From: a candidate division WOR-3 bacterium
Lineage (GTDB): Bacteria; Hydrothermota; Tepidihabitantia; Tepidihabitantales; Tepidihabitantaceae
DNA: 64,000 nucleotides
Direction of reading: 5' to 3'
Assembly (NCBI GenBank): GCA_024653355.1
Contig: JANLFQ010000001.1
Span: forward strand, 682,001 to 746,000
Position 1 is the first letter of the stretch; every line of letters starts with the position of its first letter. The position numbers and the translations under genes are program-made. Below the pieces are notes generated by a model. It saw only the letters and a program-made list of their open reading frames with translations, did not search any database and was not told the DNA's origin. Of this stretch, positions 36,230-46,017 are shown in pieces.

Positions 36230-38415
36230 AATTTGTGACCGTTCTCCTCTTTACGATCGTGGTTGGCGCCATTGGTAACTGGCAGCAACTTGGACCAAAT
36301 GGAGCCGCCATCACCGCATTAACCTCAATCCCTAATTACCCTGATGAACTTTACATTGCGGTCGGCAACTTTCCCACTTTAATATTCCATACCACCGATG
36401 CCGGTATTTCCTGGACAACGCCGGAAACCATCCCGGATATCATTACCGCCCTGACCATCAATCCAAACAATGTCCGAACTCTCTACGCTGCCGGCAAAAC
36501 CCGGCGCATTTACAAAAGCACCAACGCCGGGGCAACCTGGCAGGTGGTCGCAAATCTGCCTTCGTCATACGACCTCTGGGTAACGCAAATCGCTGTCCAC
36601 CCTGTAAACGACAACGAAATCTGGGCAGCGGCTGAAAACTATTCCGGCGATTCGGTTGGTATCTACCTTTTGTCCAGCACCGATGCCGGTGCAACCTGGA
36701 ACATCAACCGGCTCATAAATTCTTTTGAAGCCCGTGCCCGACTCCTTACCATTGACCCGGCAAACCCGGGAACCGGATTTATTGGCGGCTCAGTAGCCAA
36801 CCGTGCCCGCCTGTTTTACACCACCGACTTTGGCACCACCTGGCAGGATAAGTCCAATGGGCTGGCAGGCAGTTGTGCCTACAGCCTTGCCCTAAACCCG
36901 GCGAACAGTTCAACCGTCATCTGCGCCACCGACACCGGTATCTACCACTCTTTCGACCTTGGTTCAAACTGGACCCGGCGTCTCATTGCCCCGACCTACG
37001 CCATCGCATTTTCTCCGACCGCACCTTACTATGTCTATGCCGGCGGTGAAAACCTCGTTTACCGTTCAACCGACCAGGGCTTGACCTGGAACGCCGATAC
37101 CAATCAGTTTACCGGCACAAACACCCGCTGGCTCGCACCGGTTCGCCCCTTAGAACTCTATGCGGCTAACTCTTACGGACTTTTTCACTCCACAAACGGC
37201 GGTTTTGACTGGAACTATCGCACTCCGGGGATGAAAAACCTTCGGGTGTTAACGCTCAACTTCTCTTTTCCGGAAACCGTACTCGCCTGTGTTGAAGGAG
37301 TCGGCATACTGAAGACATCTAACATCAGCCAAAACTGGCAACCCTGGGGCAGGAAGTTTCCTGGTTCTGCCTGGATTAAAGATATTGCGGTCAACCCGCG
37401 CCATCCGGACACAATAGTCTGCGTCACCACATTTGATTCGCGCCTGCACCGAACAATAAACCGCGGCGACTCCTGGGAAACAGTGCTTATCGCCCAATAC
37501 TTTGAACCGCAGGGTATCGCCTATCACCCAACCGGTCCGGACACACTTTACGCCTGGGGCGGCAAAAGGGACTCGGCATCCGGTCCTCTCAGATTTGCCG
37601 TTATGCGTTCCACCGACCAGGGCGAAAACTGGAACACGGTAATGTTGCGTGACCCGGGGTTGTGTCTGGGAATGTATTTCTCCCGTAATGCCGACACAAT
37701 TTACGCCTTTGGTAAAACCGGCTCCGCACCGGCACTCTTTCGTTCCATTGACCGGGGCAGAAACTGGACAACCACCACATCGGGCATCACCGGCACGCCG
37801 GTAACCGACCTGAAACAGTTTCAAGGAAATAGCGCAATCTGGTTCTGCACCACACCCGCCGGTGTGTTCAAATCGGAAAACAACGGCATGACCTGGTCCA
37901 ATCTTGGATTAACCGGAGCAACCTGTGTCCTTCCTGACACCGCAATTTCCACCCGGGTCTGGGCAGGAACCGACACCCAGGGGGTCTTTTACACAACCAA
38001 CAACGGCATCATTTGGAACCGGGATACACTGGGAACAATCGGCAGGACAAACTCCTTTATCCGGCGTCATCCTGCCAACGCCAGCACAGTATACTTAGGT
38101 GTTTATGGCTTCAGCCTTGCTGGTAAAAATGTGTTCGGTATTGAAGAACCATCATCTACTCCTAAAACTACACCCGAACTCCGTATTTTCCCGACCACGA
38201 TAACCAGTTCTTTCCGGATTGTCACTACGCCCGATGTTAGCAGTTTAGACCTCTACAATGCCGCCGGGCGAATGGTCTGCACGATACCGATTCCCCAGAA
38301 TCAAAAAGGACCGTTTCTATTCCAGCGTCCCAAAAACCTTGGCGCTGGCGTCTATTTGCTAAAAGCCTGCGAAACCAACCGGCAAGAGATTGTTAAACTT
38401 ATTCTCCTTCGCTGA
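36226..38415 (+). CDS. Secreted BNR/sortilin-type beta-propeller protein with T9SS-like sorting domain
   Basis: 729 residues. A short signal peptide (MKFVTVLLFTIVVGAIG) precedes many about 45-residue blades with the BNR/YCF48-like motif S-x-D-x-G-x-x-W (TTDAGISWTTPE, STNAGATWQVVA, SFDLGSNWTRRL, STDQGLTWNADT, SIDRGRNWTTTT). The C-terminus (LRIFPTTITSSFRI...VDLYNAAGRMV-like segment ...LGAGVYLLKACE) is a Por sorting domain, so surface export is predicted. Sialidase-type catalytic residues are not evident. GGAGGT lies just before ATG 36226; coupled to rmuC by a 4-bp overlap. Confidence 0.85.
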   Translation: MKFVTVLLFTIVVGAIGNWQQLGPNGAAITALTSIPNYPDELYIAVGNFPTLIFHTTDAGISWTTPETIPDIITALTINPNNVRTLYAAGKTRRIYKSTNAGATWQVVANLPSSYDLWVTQIAVHPVNDNEIWAAAENYSGDSVGIYLLSSTDAGATWNINRLINSFEARARLLTIDPANPGTGFIGGSVANRARLFYTTDFGTTWQDKSNGLAGSCAYSLALNPANSSTVICATDTGIYHSFDLGSNWTRRLIAPTYAIAFSPTAPYYVYAGGENLVYRSTDQGLTWNADTNQFTGTNTRWLAPVRPLELYAANSYGLFHSTNGGFDWNYRTPGMKNLRVLTLNFSFPETVLACVEGVGILKTSNISQNWQPWGRKFPGSAWIKDIAVNPRHPDTIVCVTTFDSRLHRTINRGDSWETVLIAQYFEPQGIAYHPTGPDTLYAWGGKRDSASGPLRFAVMRSTDQGENWNTVMLRDPGLCLGMYFSRNADTIYAFGKTGSAPALFRSIDRGRNWTTTTSGITGTPVTDLKQFQGNSAIWFCTTPAGVFKSENNGMTWSNLGLTGATCVLPDTAISTRVWAGTDTQGVFYTTNNGIIWNRDTLGTIGRTNSFIRRHPANASTVYLGVYGFSLAGKNVFGIEEPSSTPKTTPELRIFPTTITSSFRIVTTPDVSSLDLYNAAGRMVCTIPIPQNQKGPFLFQRPKNLGAGVYLLKACETNRQEIVKLILLR

Positions 38416-38424
38416 TGTAAACTG

Positions 38425-38453
38425 TTGACAAGAGGGCATAATTTGGCTAATTT
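38425..38453 (+). promoter_or_regulatory. Promoter of the rpsP-khpA-trmD-rplS operon
   Basis: TTGACA (38425-38430), 17 bp spacer, TAATTT (38448-38453). The leader is about 17 nt and includes AAGGAG before the TTG start of rpsP. Confidence 0.6.
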
Positions 38454-38476
38454 TAATAATTAAAAAGGAGTTGCAC

Positions 38477-38788
38477 TTGGTCAAAATTCGACTTACGCGT
38501 CTGGGTGCTCGTAATAAGCCGGCCTATCGAGTGGTCGCGATTGACTCGCGACGGGCACGCGACAGCAAGTACCTCGAAGCGCTGGGACATTACGACCCGC
38601 GCCGGAAAATACTGAAACTTAATCTTGAGCGGGTGGACTACTGGCTATCCAGAGGAGCCCAACCCTCTAATACCGTTGACCGATTAATAAAACGTTATCG
38701 GAAAATGGTTCCGGTTTCCCCGGTTCCAGAAGAGGGTGGAACTGGTGCGGAATCGGACCCTGTCCGGCCTACAGAACCTACAAACTAA
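38477..38788 (+). CDS. rpsP: Small ribosomal subunit protein bS16
   Basis: 103 residues: (M)[20 protein letters not shown], then [20 protein letters not shown], and a Pro/Glu-rich tail. TTG 38471 is also in frame, but TTG 38477 gives the canonical N-terminus and lies 6 nt after AAGGAG. First gene of a classic translation cluster; khpA follows after 13 nt. Confidence 0.97.
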   Translation: MVKIRLTRLGARNKPAYRVVAIDSRRARDSKYLEALGHYDPRRKILKLNLERVDYWLSRGAQPSNTVDRLIKRYRKMVPVSPVPEEGGTGAESDPVRPTEPTN

Positions 38789-38801
38789 CAAAGGAGGTAG
38801 T

Positions 38802-39038
38802 ATGAATCTGAAGGAACTCATCGAATACATCGCGAAAGCCCTCGTTGACCATCCAGACCGTGTTGAGGTCAAAGAAATCGCAGGCGAAAAGACGCTGATT
38901 TACGAACTGCGGGTTGGTCAGGGCGACCTCGGCAAAGTAATCGGCAAAGAAGGTCGCACCGCCAAATCGATCCGGGCGATTATCTCAGCCGCTGCAATGA
39001 AGCAGGGTAAACGGGCACAACTGGAAATTCTCGAATAG
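38802..39038 (+). CDS. khpA: KH-domain RNA-binding protein KhpA
   Basis: 78 residues, one KH domain with the GxxG loop in [16 protein letters not shown]. The start [20 protein letters not shown] is typical. KhpA (YlqC) binds RNA and usually pairs with KhpB/Jag, which is not in the window. ATG 38802 is 4 nt after AAGGAGG. In most bacteria rimM comes next; here 51 nt of non-coding sequence leads straight to trmD. Confidence 0.93.
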   Translation: MNLKELIEYIAKALVDHPDRVEVKEIAGEKTLIYELRVGQGDLGKVIGKEGRTAKSIRAIISAAAMKQGKRAQLEILE

Positions 39039-39089
39039 CCCGCGCCCTGTTTTATCAGCACTGAGTCAGAAAGAGGACGGAACAAGCCG

Positions 39090-39842
39090 GTGAAAGTCCA
39101 TATCATAACCATTTTCCCGGAGTTCTTCTCCGGACCGCTTGATTGCGGCCCCACGAGAATTGCCCGGGAAAAAGGTGTCCTTGAAGTCCATCTGGTCAAC
39201 CCCCGGGATTTCACCACCGATTTGCACCGCACGGTTGACGACTATCCGTTTGGCGGCGGTGCCGGAATGGTGATGAAACCAGAACCGATATGTAAGGCGG
39301 TCGAGTCGGTACGAACATCTGACTCCCGGGTAATCCTGCTTTCACCGCAGGGCAAAAGGTTTGACCAAGCAATGGCGCACCGGCTCAAAGAGCTACCCCA
39401 TATTGTCCTTATCTGTGGACGCTACAAAGGGGTGGATGAACGCGTCCGGGTCTTGCTGGTTGACGAAGAACTGTCAATCGGCGACTATGTCCTTGCCGGT
39501 GGAGAAGCCGCGGCGGTGGTTGTCATTGAAGCCATTGCCCGACTTCTCCCCGGTGCCGTCGGTGACGAAGACTCGGTCGCAACCGACTCTTTCGCCCATG
39601 GTTTGCTTGACGCGCCGCTCTACACTCGCCCCCGGGAATTCCGGGGTCTTGTGGTTCCTGAGGTGCTCGTTTCGGGCAACCATGCTGCGGTGGCAAAATG
39701 GCGTCGCGAGCAAGCCCTGCTTGCTACCGCACGCCGCCGACCCGACCTGCTGAGTAAGGTAACCCTGACACTGGAAGACCAGGAGTTTCTCCGTAAATCT
39801 CTGGGAAAGGAGTTTGTCTATGGCACGGAAGCCGAAAAATGA
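39090..39842 (+). CDS. trmD: tRNA (guanine-N1-)-methyltransferase TrmD
   Basis: 250 residues. Makes m1G37 in tRNAs using SAM, preventing +1 frameshifts. Family features: [20 protein letters not shown] at the start, [17 protein letters not shown], the trefoil-knot SAM site [13 protein letters not shown] and [20 protein letters not shown], and [20 protein letters not shown]. It begins with GTG 39090; the ribosome site is weak. It overlaps rplS by 23 bp. Confidence 0.97.
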   Translation: MKVHIITIFPEFFSGPLDCGPTRIAREKGVLEVHLVNPRDFTTDLHRTVDDYPFGGGAGMVMKPEPICKAVESVRTSDSRVILLSPQGKRFDQAMAHRLKELPHIVLICGRYKGVDERVRVLLVDEELSIGDYVLAGGEAAAVVVIEAIARLLPGAVGDEDSVATDSFAHGLLDAPLYTRPREFRGLVVPEVLVSGNHAAVAKWRREQALLATARRRPDLLSKVTLTLEDQEFLRKSLGKEFVYGTEAEK

Positions 39843-40212
39843 AAATCAACCGCCCACTGCAACGCAGCAAAACTCAACCGTAACACTACCCGAACCAGGT
39901 GACCTGGTTGATGTCCACATCCGGATAAAAGAAGGCGACAAAGAACGAATTCAAATATTTCGGGGCACAGTCATCGCCGTTCGTGGTAAAGGCGCCAGTA
40001 AAACCTTCACCGTACGCCGGGTCAGCCGCGGCGTGGGAATTGAACGCATCTTTCCCATTAATGCCCCGGTGATTGCAAAAGTTGACATCCGCCGCAAGAG
40101 CAAAGTCCGCCGGGCAAAACTGTACTACCTGCGCAAGAAACGTGGCCAAGAAGCGGTGCTCAAAGAACGCAAGCCCGGTGAAAAATCTCGACCGCAAACT
40201 GTGGCGCAATAA
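39820..40212 (+). CDS. rplS: Large ribosomal subunit protein bL19
   Basis: 130 residues. The core [40 protein letters not shown] and [20 protein letters not shown] is clear; N- and C-terminal tails are longer than usual. A TTG at 39814 is in frame, but ATG 39820 is better placed 7 nt after AAAGGAG. It starts inside trmD and overlaps rnhB by 35 bp. Confidence 0.97.
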   Translation: MARKPKNENQPPTATQQNSTVTLPEPGDLVDVHIRIKEGDKERIQIFRGTVIAVRGKGASKTFTVRRVSRGVGIERIFPINAPVIAKVDIRRKSKVRRAKLYYLRKKRGQEAVLKERKPGEKSRPQTVAQ

Positions 40213-40816
40213 CCACCTGGTCTGTGGCGTTGACGAGGTGGGAAGAGGCGCCCTTGCAGGACCGGTGGTTGCGGCGGCAGTGGTTTTTCCCCCGAATACC
40301 AGAATCCCTGGAGTCCGCGATTCCAAAATTCTAACACCAGCGACAAGAAAGTATCTGGCAAACATCATAAAACGCTGTGCCCTTGGCTGGGCGATTGGTG
40401 CGGCTGGACATCGCTTCATCGACCGTTACAACATCGCCCAGGCAACATTTTATGCGATGCGCCGGGCCGTACTGCAAATCCACTGTCGGCTGTTAAAAAA
40501 GGGTATTACAGACGAAATGTTAGTCATCGCCGATGGCTGGAAAATTCCTGATTTGCCTCTCCCCTGTCAGGGCGTAATTGACGGTGACAATCAAAGCCTT
40601 TCCATCGCCAGTGCCTCAATCGTCGCCAAGGTGTACCGTGATGAACTGATGGAAAAATTTGACCAGAGGTTCCCGGGCTATGGTTTTGCCCAGCATAAAG
40701 GATATGGAACCCCCCATCACATCGCGGCAATCAAACAGCTGGGCATTGCATCTATTCACCGCCGCACCTTTGAACCCATCAGAACGCTGATTCAAAACTC
40801 CCAGGATTTATTATGA
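40178..40816 (+). CDS. rnhB: Ribonuclease HII
   Basis: 212 residues. Removes ribonucleotides from DNA and cuts RNA in RNA-DNA hybrids. Motifs: [20 protein letters not shown] (catalytic Asp-Glu), [30 protein letters not shown], and [17 protein letters not shown] before HRRTF. The frame is open from 40073 inside rplS, but the conserved part starts near GTG 40178 ([18 protein letters not shown]), which is the likely start. Confidence 0.95.
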   Translation: MKNLDRKLWRNNHLVCGVDEVGRGALAGPVVAAAVVFPPNTRIPGVRDSKILTPATRKYLANIIKRCALGWAIGAAGHRFIDRYNIAQATFYAMRRAVLQIHCRLLKKGITDEMLVIADGWKIPDLPLPCQGVIDGDNQSLSIASASIVAKVYRDELMEKFDQRFPGYGFAQHKGYGTPHHIAAIKQLGIASIHRRTFEPIRTLIQNSQDLL

Positions 40817-41187
40817 CCCAACCCAATACCCGGGGTAAAAAATCCCGCCAACTGGGCATTACCGGTGAACAGCTCGCCCACCGCTTCTTGGTCAACAAGG
40901 GTTATCGTATTTTAACGACCAACTATCGCTCTCCCCGCGGCGAAATTGACCTTGTATGTCAGGATGGCGACACCGTTGTCTTTGTGGAAGTTAAAACTCG
41001 CTCTTCAGAAAAATTCGGCACCCCCGAGGAATCGGTTACACCGCTCAAACAGCGCCGTCTTCAGCAACTTGCCCAGGAGTATCTTATCGCTCACCACCTC
41101 GAAACCCAGCCCGTCCGGTTTGATGTTCTGACCCTGCTCTGCTCGCCGGGCGCAATTAAAATTGAACATCTAATCGGGGCATTCTGA
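40813..41187 (+). CDS. yraN: YraN/UPF0102-family nuclease-like protein
   Basis: 124 residues. PD-(D/E)xK-fold features: [40 protein letters not shown] and [13 protein letters not shown], giving the E...D...E-x-K set. Function in vivo is not well established. Overlaps rnhB by 4 bp and yifB by 1 bp, the usual rnhB-yraN-yifB order. Confidence 0.93.
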   Translation: MTQPNTRGKKSRQLGITGEQLAHRFLVNKGYRILTTNYRSPRGEIDLVCQDGDTVVFVEVKTRSSEKFGTPEESVTPLKQRRLQQLAQEYLIAHHLETQPVRFDVLTLLCSPGAIKIEHLIGAF

Positions 41188-42728
41188 TGCTTGCCACCGT
41201 TCTTTCCAGTGCCGTCTTCGGGGTTGACGGGTTCTTGGTTTCGGTGGAAACCGATGTCGCACCTGGTCTTCCTGCCTTCAACATCGTCGGTTTACCGGAC
41301 ACGGCAGTTAAAGAGTCGCAACACCGGGTTCAGGCGGCAATCAAAAACTCCGGACTTTTCTTTCCCAATCGGCGCATCACTGTAAACCTTGCGCCCGCCG
41401 ACATCAAAAAGGAAGGGCCGTCTTTTGATTTGCCTATTGCCCTTGGAATCCTTGCCGCCGCCGGTACGATTTCCCCGGCCGCCCTTGATGGCTATGTTAT
41501 TTTAGGCGAACTTTCCCTTAACGGTACCTTACGCCCGGTTCGCGGTACAGTAGCAATGGCGCTTGCCGCCCGGGCGGCAAAAGTCAAAGGCCTTTTGGTG
41601 CCGGAAGGGAATGCGCTCGAAGCTGCGCTTGTTCCTGACCTGCCAGTTTACCCGCTCAACTCCCTTGTTCAGACCGTCAATTTTCTAAAAGGGGTTGACA
41701 CCTTAACACCAGTTAAAACCGATGCTGAGAAACTCTTCGCCCGTGCCGCAATATCGGATGTTGACTTCGCCGAAGTTTACGGTCATGCCCATGCGAAACG
41801 GGCACTGGAAATCGCTGCCGCCGGTGGCCACAATGTGTTGATGCTCGGACCACCCGGCAGCGGTAAAACGATGCTTGCCCGGCGACTGCCAACCATCCTG
41901 CCGCCGCTGACGCTGGAAGAAGCGCTGGAAGCGACCAAGGTTCATTCGGTTGCCGGCACATTACCGGAAGGCATTCCGATTGTTGCCAACCGACCCTTTC
42001 GTTCCCCGCATCACAACATCTCAGAATCGGGTTTAATTGGTGGCGGTGCCGTACCCCGCCCCGGAGAGGTATCTCTTGCCCACAACGGTGTTTTGTTTCT
42101 TGATGAACTGCCCGAGTTTCACCGTGATGCCCTGGAAGCGCTCCGCCAGCCTCTGGAAGACGGCGAAGTAACCATCGGTCGGGCGCGTTCCACCATCACC
42201 TTTCCCGCACGCTTTATGCTCGTCTGTGCCCTGAACCCCTGCCCCTGTGGTTTTCTTGGTGACCCGCGCCACACCTGTACCTGCACGCCGTTGAAAATTC
42301 GGCGTTATCGCAGCCGTATCTCCGGCCCGCTTCTTGACCGCATTGACATCCACATCGAAGTCCCGGCATTAAAATACACCGAGATTGCCAGCCGGCGTCC
42401 AACCGAAGATTCGGCAACAATCCGGCAACGGGTCACCCAGGCTCGCGCCATCCAGGGACAAAGATTCAACGCCCTTAATCTGCGCCGTAAAATCTATGCC
42501 AACGCCCAGATGACACCATCCCTCATCAAGCGCTTTTGTCCTATAACCCCTCAGGGAGAAGAAATTCTCCGTGCTGCCATTGACCGCCTCGGTCTATCGA
42601 CCCGGGCATATCATCGGATATTAAAGGTGGCGCGCACCATCGCCGACCTAGAAAAGTCGGAAACAATCCAGCCCAGTCACCTTACTGAGGCAGTACAGTA
42701 TCGAAGTTTTGACCGTAATGTTTTTTAA
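41187..42728 (+). CDS. yifB: YifB/ComM-family Mg-chelatase-like AAA+ ATPase
   Basis: 513 residues. An N-terminal Lon-like S5 domain ([40 protein letters not shown]), Walker [10 protein letters not shown] near residue 225, Walker [11 protein letters not shown], a Cys cluster [10 protein letters not shown]...CTC, and arginine-finger region [15 protein letters not shown]. ComM homologues are branch-migration helicases active in natural transformation. Start overlaps yraN stop by 1 bp. Confidence 0.96.
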   Translation: MLATVLSSAVFGVDGFLVSVETDVAPGLPAFNIVGLPDTAVKESQHRVQAAIKNSGLFFPNRRITVNLAPADIKKEGPSFDLPIALGILAAAGTISPAALDGYVILGELSLNGTLRPVRGTVAMALAARAAKVKGLLVPEGNALEAALVPDLPVYPLNSLVQTVNFLKGVDTLTPVKTDAEKLFARAAISDVDFAEVYGHAHAKRALEIAAAGGHNVLMLGPPGSGKTMLARRLPTILPPLTLEEALEATKVHSVAGTLPEGIPIVANRPFRSPHHNISESGLIGGGAVPRPGEVSLAHNGVLFLDELPEFHRDALEALRQPLEDGEVTIGRARSTITFPARFMLVCALNPCPCGFLGDPRHTCTCTPLKIRRYRSRISGPLLDRIDIHIEVPALKYTEIASRRPTEDSATIRQRVTQARAIQGQRFNALNLRRKIYANAQMTPSLIKRFCPITPQGEEILRAAIDRLGLSTRAYHRILKVARTIADLEKSETIQPSHLTEAVQYRSFDRNVF

Positions 42729-42745
42729 AGGAAGGAGGAAAAACA

Positions 42746-44077
42746 ATGGAAAGGAGTCTCGTGGAAAACCTCACCGAAAAAATTGTTAAAAAACAGGCAA
42801 AGGTTGCAATTATCGGTATCGGCTATGTAGGTTTACCACTTGCAGTGGAAATCGCCCGCAACAACTACGATACTATTGGCATCGACATCGATAAAAATAA
42901 AGTCCAGGCGGTAAATCGCGGCCAGAGTTTCATCGGTGATGTCTCCACCACTGACCTGGCAGCAGTAGTCAAGCAGGGCAAACTTCGCGCAACGACAAAA
43001 TACGCGGTATGTCGCGATGCCGACATCATCAACATCTGTGTACCAACCCCCTTCACCGCTTCTAAAGACCCCGATGTCTCATACATAATTGAAGCCGGCA
43101 AATCGATTGCCCGCTATTTCAAACCCGGGAAACTTATTATCCTCCGCAGCACTACCTATCCGGAAACAACCGAAAAAATTCTTTTGCCCATTCTTGAAGC
43201 AACCGGCTATAAAGTAGGCAAAGACTTCTACCTTTCGTTTGCGCCGGAAAGAATCGACCCAGGTAACCGCGTCTGGACAACGCGCACAACTCCGGTGGTC
43301 GTTGGTGGTGTGACCCGAAAATGCACTGAACTAACCGCCCTGTTCTACCGCCAGTTCGTTGATAAGGTTGTCCCGGTTTCCTCCCCACGCGTTGCCGAAA
43401 TGTCCAAACTTCTTGAAAACATCTTTCGCAGCGTCAACATTGCTCTCGTCAACGAACTCGCCCGAATGTGCGACCGGATGGGTAACATCGACATCTGGGA
43501 AGTTATCAACGCCGCCGCAACAAAACCGTTCGGGTTTATGCCTTTTTATCCTGGACCAGGCATCGGTGGTCATTGTATCCTTATCGACCCCTACTACCTC
43601 GCCTGGAAGGCGCGAGAGTTTGATTTCCATTCCAACTTCATCGAACTGGCAGCCGAAACCAACGAAGCGATGCCTTACTTCGTCGTTGACCGACTGTTTG
43701 AAATTCTCGGCACAAACGGCGTGGCGGCAAAAAAGGCGAAACTTTTAATAATCGGTGCTGCCTTCAAACGGAATGTCGAGGACACAAGGCACTCGCCGGC
43801 TATCAAGGTGATGGAACTTTTACAGGGTAAAGTACAGAAAATTGACTACGCCGACCCCTATGTTCCCGAGATTCAAATCAATGGTAAAAAGTTTCGGGCA
43901 AAGGTTCTGACCCCGGGTCTGATTCGGCAGGCAGACTGCGTTCTGATTCTCACCGACCACTCCTGCTTCGACTACGATTTGATTCTCAGAGAGAGCAAAC
44001 TTATTCTTGACACTCGCAACGCAATCAATCGCCGCGGGGTAAGAAAACTCTACACCCTTGGGTATCGCCGGCAGTAG
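42746..44077 (+). CDS. Nucleotide-sugar dehydrogenase (UDP-HexNAc 6-dehydrogenase type)
   Basis: 443 residues. Oxidises the C6 of a UDP-sugar to the acid with two NAD+. N-terminal Rossmann motif AIIGIGYVGLPLAVEIARNN, the middle NICVPTPFTASKDPDVSYI and LRSTTYPETTEKIL, catalytic Cys in PGPGIGGHCILIDPYYL near residue 275, C-terminal LIIGAAFKRNVEDTRHSPAI. This pattern fits the WbpA/TviB branch that acts on UDP-GlcNAc more than the UDP-glucose branch. Ribosome site GGAAGGAGG precedes ATG 42746, 17 nt after yifB. Supplies a uronic-acid sugar for surface glycans. Confidence 0.92.
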   Translation: MERSLVENLTEKIVKKQAKVAIIGIGYVGLPLAVEIARNNYDTIGIDIDKNKVQAVNRGQSFIGDVSTTDLAAVVKQGKLRATTKYAVCRDADIINICVPTPFTASKDPDVSYIIEAGKSIARYFKPGKLIILRSTTYPETTEKILLPILEATGYKVGKDFYLSFAPERIDPGNRVWTTRTTPVVVGGVTRKCTELTALFYRQFVDKVVPVSSPRVAEMSKLLENIFRSVNIALVNELARMCDRMGNIDIWEVINAAATKPFGFMPFYPGPGIGGHCILIDPYYLAWKAREFDFHSNFIELAAETNEAMPYFVVDRLFEILGTNGVAAKKAKLLIIGAAFKRNVEDTRHSPAIKVMELLQGKVQKIDYADPYVPEIQINGKKFRAKVLTPGLIRQADCVLILTDHSCFDYDLILRESKLILDTRNAINRRGVRKLYTLGYRRQ

Positions 44078-44078
44078 A

Positions 44079-44573
44079 TTATAAACCTTTCAGCCATTGC
44101 CGGATAAAATCAACCACCCGTGGTAAAGTGGCGGCAACCGGCGCCGAAAGCCCGGCGCCGAGCGTAATACTTTCCGGCTGAATCCCAAGCAACCACACTT
44201 GGGCGCCGCAGGTATCGCTAATGAGTTGGGCAAACATATTAAGCGGCAGTGTGTGAGATGAAAAACCCTTAAAGTTTAGCCGCTCAATCTCTTCACTCGA
44301 GAAAAGCCGAAACTCGCCGCCCGGTGCGCCAAAATCACAGGCGTCAACCAAGAGTACCCTCTCGGGTTTCTTCCGGACAATAACCCCGATAAAATTTTCC
44401 GGCACCGCACCGGCATCAATCGCCTCAATCTTCTCTTTTTGTAATAGCGTCACAATCTCACACCCTACGCCATCGTCTCCTCGCAAGCGATTCCCGATGC
44501 CAACCACCATTACCTTTGCCTCACTGCCTTCTTTTCCAGATGTTTCAGTTTCGTTCCGCTCCCCTTGATTCAA
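44079..44573 (-). CDS. Hydrogenase maturation protease (HycI/HyaD family)
   Basis: 164 residues. Peptidase M52 that clips the C-terminus of a NiFe-hydrogenase large subunit after metal insertion. Signature VVGIGNRLRGDDGVGCEIV with metal-binding Asp, VLLVDACDFGAPGGEF, and SSHTLPLNMFA with the His ligand. It starts with TTG 44573, which overlaps the stop of the upstream TPR gene (TTGA); an ATG about 20 codons in would still leave the core intact. No hydrogenase gene is in the window, so its substrate lies elsewhere. Confidence 0.9.
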   Translation of the reverse strand: MNQGERNETETSGKEGSEAKVMVVGIGNRLRGDDGVGCEIVTLLQKEKIEAIDAGAVPENFIGVIVRKKPERVLLVDACDFGAPGGEFRLFSSEEIERLNFKGFSSHTLPLNMFAQLISDTCGAQVWLLGIQPESITLGAGLSAPVAATLPRVVDFIRQWLKGL

Positions 44574-45574
44574 CTTTTGCTTCTCCTAACGCGTTCTTTC
44601 AATCCTTTTGCCTCCCGCACATAGTTAGCAAGCCACGGCACCTGATTTTGAAAACCCTCCCAGGCGATAATCCGTTCGCTATAAACCACCACGCTGTCCG
44701 CTTCGTTCAGTTTCTCAAATGCATAAGCCATTTTAAGCCAGTTTTCGGCAAGACCATAGCGATTATTAGGAAATGCTCGCCTTATATCCCGCTCCAGCCC
44801 CCTTGCCACCGCAATCGCCTGGTGAAATCTGCCCATATCCAGGTAAACATCGCGCAACAGCCGTCGTGCTGCTCGATTGTCGGGATACCGTGCAAGCAGT
44901 TTCTCGCACCATTCAATTGCACCCGGGTAAAGTTTGTCCTCCTTCATCATAAAACCTAAAAGAAATTGCGCCATTGGTACCATCAAAACACCCGTTCGCT
45001 CCGCTTTTTGCACCAGTGAATAAGCCCGCTCACGGGAACCAATCAATCCTAACCCAAAAAGATATCGGTCTGCGGTCGCTTTAAAATACTCAATAACTCC
45101 TAACCCAAATGCGGCGTCTGCCAGCCCGGGTTCCAATTCCAGTGCTCGATGCAATCGACTCGGCACCTTCAGCATCGTCATAAATGCCGGCAACTTTCTG
45201 TTCTGCCAGCTCAAGCAGTTTGCGCGATTCAGTTCTGCCAAACCCCAGTAAACTAACGCCCGGGCATCATCGGGCGAACCCTTCAACCTTCTCCGACACA
45301 ATGCAACCACCCGGTCAGTTGTGCGATAAAAAGAGTCCAGAAGCCCAACATTACCGGAATCGTAAATCAGCATCTGCAATAGGCATGCCTGCCAGAACAA
45401 CCCGGCGGGGTCGGATTCGTCTCGGCAAATTAACCTGTTAACCCCTTCTGCCGCAGCCTGATAGTTCTGTAAATAGCACAAATCGCGCGCCCGGATAACA
45501 TCGTCTTCGTTCGCATTGCAATAGCCGAAAGTCGCTAATACAAAAAGAACGCCCAAAAAATTTCTCATATCCAT
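44570..45574 (-). CDS. Exported TPR-like helical repeat protein
   Basis: 334 residues from ATG 45574, which opens a signal peptide (MDMRNFLGVLFVLATFGYCN). The frame continues upstream to TTG 45643 inside ridA, but that stretch is not signal-like and has no ribosome site. Helical repeats recur (YQAAAEGVNRLICRDESDPA, RLHRALELEPGLADAAFGLG, AIEWCEKLLARYPDNRAARR). The pattern resembles the TPR protein at 61318 (both have a leader, DR...AL...R and late LARxYPD-like helices). Periplasmic role unknown. Confidence 0.78.
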   Translation of the reverse strand: MDMRNFLGVLFVLATFGYCNANEDDVIRARDLCYLQNYQAAAEGVNRLICRDESDPAGLFWQACLLQMLIYDSGNVGLLDSFYRTTDRVVALCRRRLKGSPDDARALVYWGLAELNRANCLSWQNRKLPAFMTMLKVPSRLHRALELEPGLADAAFGLGVIEYFKATADRYLFGLGLIGSRERAYSLVQKAERTGVLMVPMAQFLLGFMMKEDKLYPGAIEWCEKLLARYPDNRAARRLLRDVYLDMGRFHQAIAVARGLERDIRRAFPNNRYGLAENWLKMAYAFEKLNEADSVVVYSERIIAWEGFQNQVPWLANYVREAKGLKERVRRSKS

Positions 45575-45626
45575 AAGAGAAAAGGCATCGTGCGCACGAA
45601 AACTATGAAGGTGCCAAAACTTGCTA

Positions 45627-46004
45627 CTACCCGCGTTCAGCAATTACCTCAATTTCAACCAACGCACCTTTGGGTAATGCCCCAACCTCAACCGTTGACC
45701 TGGCGGGAAATGGCTCCTTGAAAAAACGAGCGTAAACTTCATTCACCCTTGCGAAGTTGTCCATACTGGTGATAAAGACCGTTGTCTTAACAACCCGCTC
45801 CAAACCACTGCCCGCCTTTTCCAGCACCGCTTTCAGGTTGTTAAAAATCTGCTCGGTCTGCTGCTCCAGCCCTTCAACCAGTGTCCCCGTGTTTGGGTCG
45901 ATACCAATCTGCCCGGAACACCAAACCAGAGAACCCACAATAACCGCCTGACTGTAAGGACCGACCGGCTTTGGTGCCTGCTCACTGACAACCGCTTGCT
46001 TCAT
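45627..46004 (-). CDS. ridA: RidA-family reactive intermediate (enamine/imine) deaminase
   Basis: 125 residues, full length. Hydrolyses reactive 2-aminoacrylate-type intermediates. Family features: KPVGPYSQAVIVGSLVWCSG, QIGIDPNTGTLVEG, VVKTTVFITSMDNFARVNEV, FPARSTVEVGALPKGALVEI with the key Arg. AAAGGAGG precedes ATG 46004, 13 nt after glnA, so the two are co-transcribed. Confidence 0.95.
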   Translation of the reverse strand: MKQAVVSEQAPKPVGPYSQAVIVGSLVWCSGQIGIDPNTGTLVEGLEQQTEQIFNNLKAVLEKAGSGLERVVKTTVFITSMDNFARVNEVYARFFKEPFPARSTVEVGALPKGALVEIEVIAERG

Positions 46005-46017
46005 AAAACCTCCTTTA

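Noticed and set aside
40073-40177. N-terminal extension of RNase HII within rplS
   Set aside because: Lies in a different frame of the strongly conserved rplS and precedes the normal RNase HII start; GTG 40178 chosen instead.
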